Part shown: positions 60,343 through 64,000 of the stretch, piece by piece
How positions within the stretch are numbered: position 1 is the first letter of the stretch
Layout of the letters: every line of letters begins with the position of its first letter
Source: CAXBBB01 sp963793245
Lineage (GTDB): Bacteria > Bacteroidota > Rhodothermia > Rhodothermales > BA12
Length of the DNA: 64,000 bases
Direction of reading: 5' to 3'
NCBI GenBank assembly: GCA_963793245.1
Contig: CAWBZG010000004.1
Location: 1-64,000, forward strand
The notes under the pieces: model-generated
Database searches by the model: none
Told to the model about the DNA's origin: nothing
What the model saw: only the letters and a program-made list of their open reading frames with translations
Program-made: the position numbers and the translations under genes

Positions 60343-61494
60343 ATGCGCAGAGTCGTTTCGTTTGTCTTCTGGACGCTCGACGCGTTCGTAGCCGGGCTGT
60401 TCGTACTCGCGTGGCTGGCGCGTCACGTGCGGCCCGACGGCGTGACCTGGCCGATTCAGCTGATCGCGGTTGGTTTTCCCTATTTGACTCTAGCGGTCGG
60501 TTTGCTGCTCGTCTTGCAGGTGTTTCGGCGCAAGTGGCGCAGTGTATCCATCCATGCCATCTTGCTGGCGTTCGCTTTTGTTCGGTACGGAGGAGTGTCA
60601 GCGTCCAATGAGCCATCCGTTGCGCCGCCGGATACGCTTTCGGTGCTGACCTACAATGTGTCGCGCTTCTTCGGCGAGGCAGAAGGAAAGGCGCGTCGGC
60701 TGGCCGTTTTCGTCGACCTGCTTTCCCCCGACGTGATTGCGCTCCAAGAAGGACAGATGTCCTTTGACCCCGGAACGAACGGCAGAGCAGAAGTCCGTCC
60801 GCTCAACCACTTCGCCCTACTCAAGGACTCGCTGGGCTACGATGCTCCGATGCCTACTCGTTCGGGTGTCGGCGCGGGACTTTCGTATGCGCGCCTCGTC
60901 ACGCTCTCTCGTGACAACCAACTGGCGATGCACGTCCACACCCTGCGCATACGCGATGAGAACGACGCAAGCCGCCAGTTCGTCCGCACCGAGCACGCAT
61001 GGAGCGGACGGCGCATAGCCCTCTACAACACGCATCTGCGCTCGTATGGCAGTGAGAAACCTTGGTCGGATACGACCTTCCACGCGCTCTCGCCCTCGAC
61101 TTGGCGTCCGTTTCTGCGGCGCTACCGCTCGTCGATTATTGAGCGCGCCATCGAATCGGATTCGCTGCGCGCACTAATCGAAGCCGATCCGTTGCCCGTC
61201 GTCGTGGCGGGCGATTTCAACTCGACGATGCACAACTGGTCGTACGGGCGCATCCAATCGTTCGGTTTGGACGACGCGTGGCGGATGCGAGGCGAGGGGC
61301 GGAGTGCGACCTACCACGTGAAGTTGCCGATCGCTCGCATCGACTTCGTCCTCGTCGACCCCCGACTGCGCGTGCTAAGCGCCGAACTGATCGACGAAAC
61401 GACGCTGTCGGACCATTTTCCGCTGCTGGTGCGGCTCGCGTGGAAAGACGATGAGACGGAAACGCAGGCGACGCTTCCCGATACGACACGCTGA
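60343..61494 (+). CDS. Membrane-anchored endonuclease/exonuclease/phosphatase-fold protein
   Basis: Two or three N-terminal membrane helices (VVSFVFWTLDAFVAGLFVLAW, IQLIAVGFPYLTLAVGLLLVL) precede the EEP domain. Its motifs are SVLTYNVSRFF, DVIALQEGQ (metal Glu), VVVAGDFNST (D-x-N) and TLSDHFPLLVRL (D-H). Total is 383 residues. EEP proteins are Mg2+-dependent hydrolases of nucleic acids, phosphoinositides or sphingolipids. Being on the outer face of the inner membrane, its substrate is not obvious. It lies five bases after the pseudo-rhomboid gene, and the order is conserved in relatives. Confidence 0.9.
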   Translation: MRRVVSFVFWTLDAFVAGLFVLAWLARHVRPDGVTWPIQLIAVGFPYLTLAVGLLLVLQVFRRKWRSVSIHAILLAFAFVRYGGVSASNEPSVAPPDTLSVLTYNVSRFFGEAEGKARRLAVFVDLLSPDVIALQEGQMSFDPGTNGRAEVRPLNHFALLKDSLGYDAPMPTRSGVGAGLSYARLVTLSRDNQLAMHVHTLRIRDENDASRQFVRTEHAWSGRRIALYNTHLRSYGSEKPWSDTTFHALSPSTWRPFLRRYRSSIIERAIESDSLRALIEADPLPVVVAGDFNSTMHNWSYGRIQSFGLDDAWRMRGEGRSATYHVKLPIARIDFVLVDPRLRVLSAELIDETTLSDHFPLLVRLAWKDDETETQATLPDTTR

Positions 61495-61554
61495 CGCGGC
61501 ACAACTGCGCCGAGCGCTCGTTCGGCTTCTCTTCTACGACTCTATCCGATTCCC

Positions 61555-62646
61555 ATGCAACGACCCCGACGTATCAGCCGCCCCGTCATGGTGGGCGACG
61601 TTCAAGTGGGAGGCGGCGCTCCGATTTCGGTTCAGTCGATGACGACCGGCAAGACGCACGACGTGCCCAACTGCCTCGCCGAAATCACGCGTCTGGCCGA
61701 GGCCGGAGCCGACATCATCCGCGTCGCCGTGCCGCGCCCCGAAGACGCCGACGCGCTGCCTGACATCGTGCAGGGTAGCCCGGTCCCCATCGTCGCCGAC
61801 ATCCACTTCAACCACAAGTACGCGCTCAAGGCCATCGAAGCGCGCGTGGCCAAGGTGCGGCTCAATCCGGGCAACATCGGCAAGATGGAATGGGAGCGCG
61901 AAGTGCTGCTCGCGGCCAAAGAAGCTGGAATCCCGATCCGCATCGGCGTCAACGGCGGCTCGCTCGAAAAGGACATCCTCGACAAATACGGCTATCCCAA
62001 GCCCGAAGCCCTATTCGAGAGCGCGATGCGCCACGTCGAGATCTGCCAGAAAAACGGCTTCGAAGACCTGATCATATCGGTCAAGCACTCGGACGTGTAC
62101 TTCATGATTCAGAGCTACCGCCTGCTCGCCGAGCGGACAGATTATCCGCTGCACTTGGGCGTGACCGAGAGCGGCAGCCTCCAGAACGGAACGATCAAGA
62201 GCAGCATCGGCATCGGCACCCTGCTCGCCGACGGCATCGGCGATACCATCCGCGTCAGCCTCGCCGCCGACAGCATCCACGAGGTCGAAGTCGGCCACCA
62301 GATTCTCAAGTCGCTTCGGATGGGACGCCCCGGCGTCAACGTCATCGCCTGCCCGACATGTGGGCGGTTGGCGAGCGATCTGTTCACCGTCGTCAACGAA
62401 GTCGAGGCGGCGATTAAAGAACGGAAGTTCGAGAAAAACCTCAACGTGGCGCTGATGGGCTGCGCCGTCAACGGTCCGGGCGAGGCAGCGGGCGCTGACC
62501 TGGGCGTGAGTCTGGGACGCGGACGCGCGCACCTGTTCAAACGCGGCGAAACCATCGGCACAGTCGAAGAAGGCGAGATTGTCAGCGCCGTCCTCGAACT
62601 GATCGAAAACTGGGACGAAGAGCCGGTCGAGATTCCCGAAGGTTGA
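61555..62646 (+). CDS. ispG: 4-hydroxy-3-methylbut-2-enyl diphosphate synthase (IspG/GcpE)
   Basis: Penultimate step of the non-mevalonate isoprenoid pathway. The 363-residue single-fragment enzyme has GGGAPISVQSMTTGKTHDV, EAGADIIRVAVP, PIVADIHFNHKYAL, VRLNPGNIG and HLGVTESGSLQNG. The [4Fe-4S] cysteines lie in VIACPTCGRLA (about residues 264-274) and ALMGCAVNGPGEA (about 300-312). Length matches the short bacterial type (about 360 residues). Together with the prenyl synthase at 15835 it supports MEP-pathway isoprenoid synthesis. Confidence 0.95.
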   Translation: MQRPRRISRPVMVGDVQVGGGAPISVQSMTTGKTHDVPNCLAEITRLAEAGADIIRVAVPRPEDADALPDIVQGSPVPIVADIHFNHKYALKAIEARVAKVRLNPGNIGKMEWEREVLLAAKEAGIPIRIGVNGGSLEKDILDKYGYPKPEALFESAMRHVEICQKNGFEDLIISVKHSDVYFMIQSYRLLAERTDYPLHLGVTESGSLQNGTIKSSIGIGTLLADGIGDTIRVSLAADSIHEVEVGHQILKSLRMGRPGVNVIACPTCGRLASDLFTVVNEVEAAIKERKFEKNLNVALMGCAVNGPGEAAGADLGVSLGRGRAHLFKRGETIGTVEEGEIVSAVLELIENWDEEPVEIPEG

Positions 62647-62661
62647 GGCTGAAAAACGCGA

Positions 62662-62695
62662 CATCGCCCGCACAACCGAAGCTGTGCGGGCGATG
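62662..62695. terminator. Bidirectional hairpin between ispG and the lipoprotein gene
   Basis: A 13-bp perfect stem (62662-62674 with 62683-62695) encloses ACCGAAGC. On the minus strand a TTTTT run follows after a few bases, so it best terminates the leftward lipoprotein gene, and it probably serves ispG as well. Confidence 0.8.
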
Positions 62696-62712
62696 GAGAA
62701 AGTCGAGCGGTT

Positions 62713-63378
62713 TCAGGCGCGGGCGTCGGTGACGAGCAGCGTGGCGGAGAGCATGGCGAGAAGCGTCGTGCGGTTTACGTCATCGCTCATCTGGATCCAG
62801 ACTTCGGGGGTCGAACCGAGGGCGATGGCGCTTACGATCTTGCCCATCTGCCCGACGTAGTAGCCAGTCTGGTCGTACTCGGCGAAGCCACTGCCGTTGT
62901 AGTCTGTGCTGCGGACTTCGAGTTTCGTGCTTCCGCTGTTCGCCACACCCGAGAGGGCGCCGTGAGTGTCGGGACGAAGCGTGAGCGTCCACTGCTGATC
63001 CGCATCGTTGCTAGCCGATAGCGTGCAGGCGACCAGGGCTTCGGCGATGTCGGTGATCCGGGCGTCTTTGGTGCAGTCAGCGTTCCAGAGCGTGTGGTCG
63101 CCCAGCGTCAAGGAGAATCCGTACCGCTCGGCGCCGGATTGCGAGGTGGAGGCGTAGACGCCTTCGCCGAACACGTGCGGCGCGTCGGCGCGGACGTTCC
63201 AGAAGTCGGTCGCGGTGTAGGCGCCCATCTGGATGTCGCCGCTTTCGGTATGCGTGACGGCGAGCGAGGCGTGCTCGTCGAGTCCCGATGGAACGGCGAT
63301 CTGGCTCGTCTGGCAGCCGGTGAAGAGGAGCGCGCCGACGAAGGCGAACAGGGCGGTACGGGTGATCGTGCGGATCAT
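62713..63378 (-). CDS. Hypothetical lipoprotein
   Basis: The ATG at 63378 starts a lipoprotein (MIRTITRTALFAFVGALLF, lipobox FTGC, Cys about residue 22); the frame extends to 63405 but without support. The mature protein of about 200 residues is strand-rich with no enzyme motif: TATDFWNVRADAPHVFGEGV, TLTLRPDTHGALSGVANSGS, GYYVGQMGKIVSAIAL. It contains two cysteines (NADCTKD, VACTLS) that could form a disulfide. Family unknown. Confidence 0.7.
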   Translation of the reverse strand: MIRTITRTALFAFVGALLFTGCQTSQIAVPSGLDEHASLAVTHTESGDIQMGAYTATDFWNVRADAPHVFGEGVYASTSQSGAERYGFSLTLGDHTLWNADCTKDARITDIAEALVACTLSASNDADQQWTLTLRPDTHGALSGVANSGSTKLEVRSTDYNGSGFAEYDQTGYYVGQMGKIVSAIALGSTPEVWIQMSDDVNRTTLLAMLSATLLVTDARA

Positions 63379-63624
63379 GGCGATTACAGGATGCGAGCGG
63401 GCCACGTGTCGCCCTCAAGGGTCCGCGACAATGCGTCGGACAGGTGAGTGCGGGGCGAGCGGCAGGCTCGGGTTGTGTTTCTGTGAGCGCCCTTCCGGAG
63501 AGGCTTGGGTAGACCTACGGGGCGGGTGGGACGTAGTTACGCGTGTTCTCATTTCCTTCGCATTTGTGCGCCCAACGCGAACCGGCTAGTGGGCTGCGTT
63601 GATCGGATTCTTCCTCCGCGCCGA

Positions 63625-64000
63625 ATGCTCCGACTGCTACCGCTCCTCTCGCTCTGCTTTCTCCTTTCCACAGCAGCGAGCGCCCAGGAGACCGCTAGGG
63701 GAGAAGTCCGTGACGCACGCTCCAATATGCCGCTGAGTGGAGCCACGATCCAGACGCTGACTCAGTCGGCCAGCGCCGTTGCCGACGAGCGCGGACGGTG
63801 GCAACTGAGAGTGCCGCGTTTGCCGGTGCGGTTAGTCGTGCGACGCGTCGGGTTTCGCGCGGACACGTTCGATGTGACTTCCTCGGCGTCGGTCGTGATT
63901 CGGATGGAGCCTGCGCCAATCGCGCTTTCAGGCGTCGATGTAAGCGGCGAGGATCCGGCGATGGAGATCATGCGCCAAGTGCTCGCACGCAAAGCCGAAC
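63625..64000 (+). CDS. DUF5686-type secreted protein with carboxypeptidase-regulatory-like domain (cut by right edge)
   Basis: An open frame from ATG 63625 runs past the window end (125 residues seen). It begins with a signal peptide (MLRLLPLLSLCFLLSTAASAQ). A CarboxypepD_reg-like beta-sandwich follows: GEVRDARSNMPLSGATIQTL, then DERGRWQLRVP, then RRVGFRADTF. It then enters EDPAMEIMRQVLARKAE, typical of the start of the DUF5686 barrel region in Bacteroidota proteins of 800-900 residues. Function unknown; it is expected in the outer membrane. Confidence 0.8.
   Translation, partial: MLRLLPLLSLCFLLSTAASAQETARGEVRDARSNMPLSGATIQTLTQSASAVADERGRWQLRVPRLPVRLVVRRVGFRADTFDVTSSASVVIRMEPAPIALSGVDVSGEDPAMEIMRQVLARKAE

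Noticed and set aside
1..64000. CRISPR arrays, rRNA genes and replication origin
   Set aside because: I saw no regularly spaced direct repeats, no rRNA-like sequence and no cluster of DnaA-box-like motifs.

Overview
The window is a GC-rich bacterial chromosome segment. I read it as a Rhodothermota/Bacteroidota-type organism of the Rubricoccus, Rubrivirga or Salinibacter kind. The evidence is: several proteins with C-terminal domains of the type IX secretion (Por) sorting kind; a DUF5916/CBM9 outer-membrane protein; a DUF5686-like protein cut by the right edge; a rhomboid, pseudo-rhomboid and nuclease-fold trio; many secreted lipoproteins and beta-propellers; and pyrimidine-rich stretches rather than Shine-Dalgarno sites in front of many starts. 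The lineage is inferred, because there is no rRNA in the window.

Layout. 1-5.1 kb: a HicB-like antitoxin cut by the left edge, a secreted esterase, a membrane protein, a decayed IS3-type insertion sequence and a frameshifted sodium:solute symporter. 5.1-11.2 kb: an M14 carboxypeptidase, then a hybrid propeller histidine kinase (broken by a stop and a frameshift) with its LuxR/NarL-type response regulator. 11.3-19 kb: two exported thioredoxin-fold proteins translationally joined to a short LuxC-like reductase, a NifU-N protein, two membrane-associated proteins, adk, a polyprenyl diphosphate synthase, and HPr with enzyme I. 19.1-24.1 kb: a tightly coupled three-gene envelope operon (gluzincin protease/propeller/beta-barrel, PQQ-propeller lipoprotein, PEGA protein). 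24.2-29.8 kb: yqeY, cvpA, sbcC, an EamA transporter, a MerR regulator and tRNA-Pro. 29.9-38 kb: a large frameshifted surface protein, a Uma2 nuclease, an NHL lipoprotein, purD, a broken barrel protein and a gamma carbonic anhydrase. 38.3-42.2 kb: two Tat-exported ferritin-like proteins, then psd-pssA-purS-clpS. 42.3-48.6 kb: the DUF5916 protein, a miniature sorting-domain protein, tyrA, a rhomboid and a sugar nucleotidyltransferase. 48.7-55.9 kb: a nuclease-like protein, a split chemoreceptor, a split rarA coupled to an esterase lipoprotein, a decayed secreted protein and a response regulator. 55.9-64 kb: PBP1A, the rhomboid pair with an endonuclease/exonuclease/phosphatase-fold protein, ispG, a lipoprotein, and the DUF5686-like protein.

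Housekeeping functions cover purine synthesis (purD, purS), phosphatidylethanolamine synthesis (pssA, psd), isoprenoids (ispG, prenyl synthase), aromatic amino acids (tyrA) and peptidoglycan (PBP1A). Nothing forms a clear phage, CRISPR or defence island. The most unusual features are the number of genes broken by small indels (at least eight loci), the protease/propeller/barrel operon, and a secreted protein that is little more than a signal peptide plus sorting domain. Without read data I cannot tell real gene decay from assembly error.
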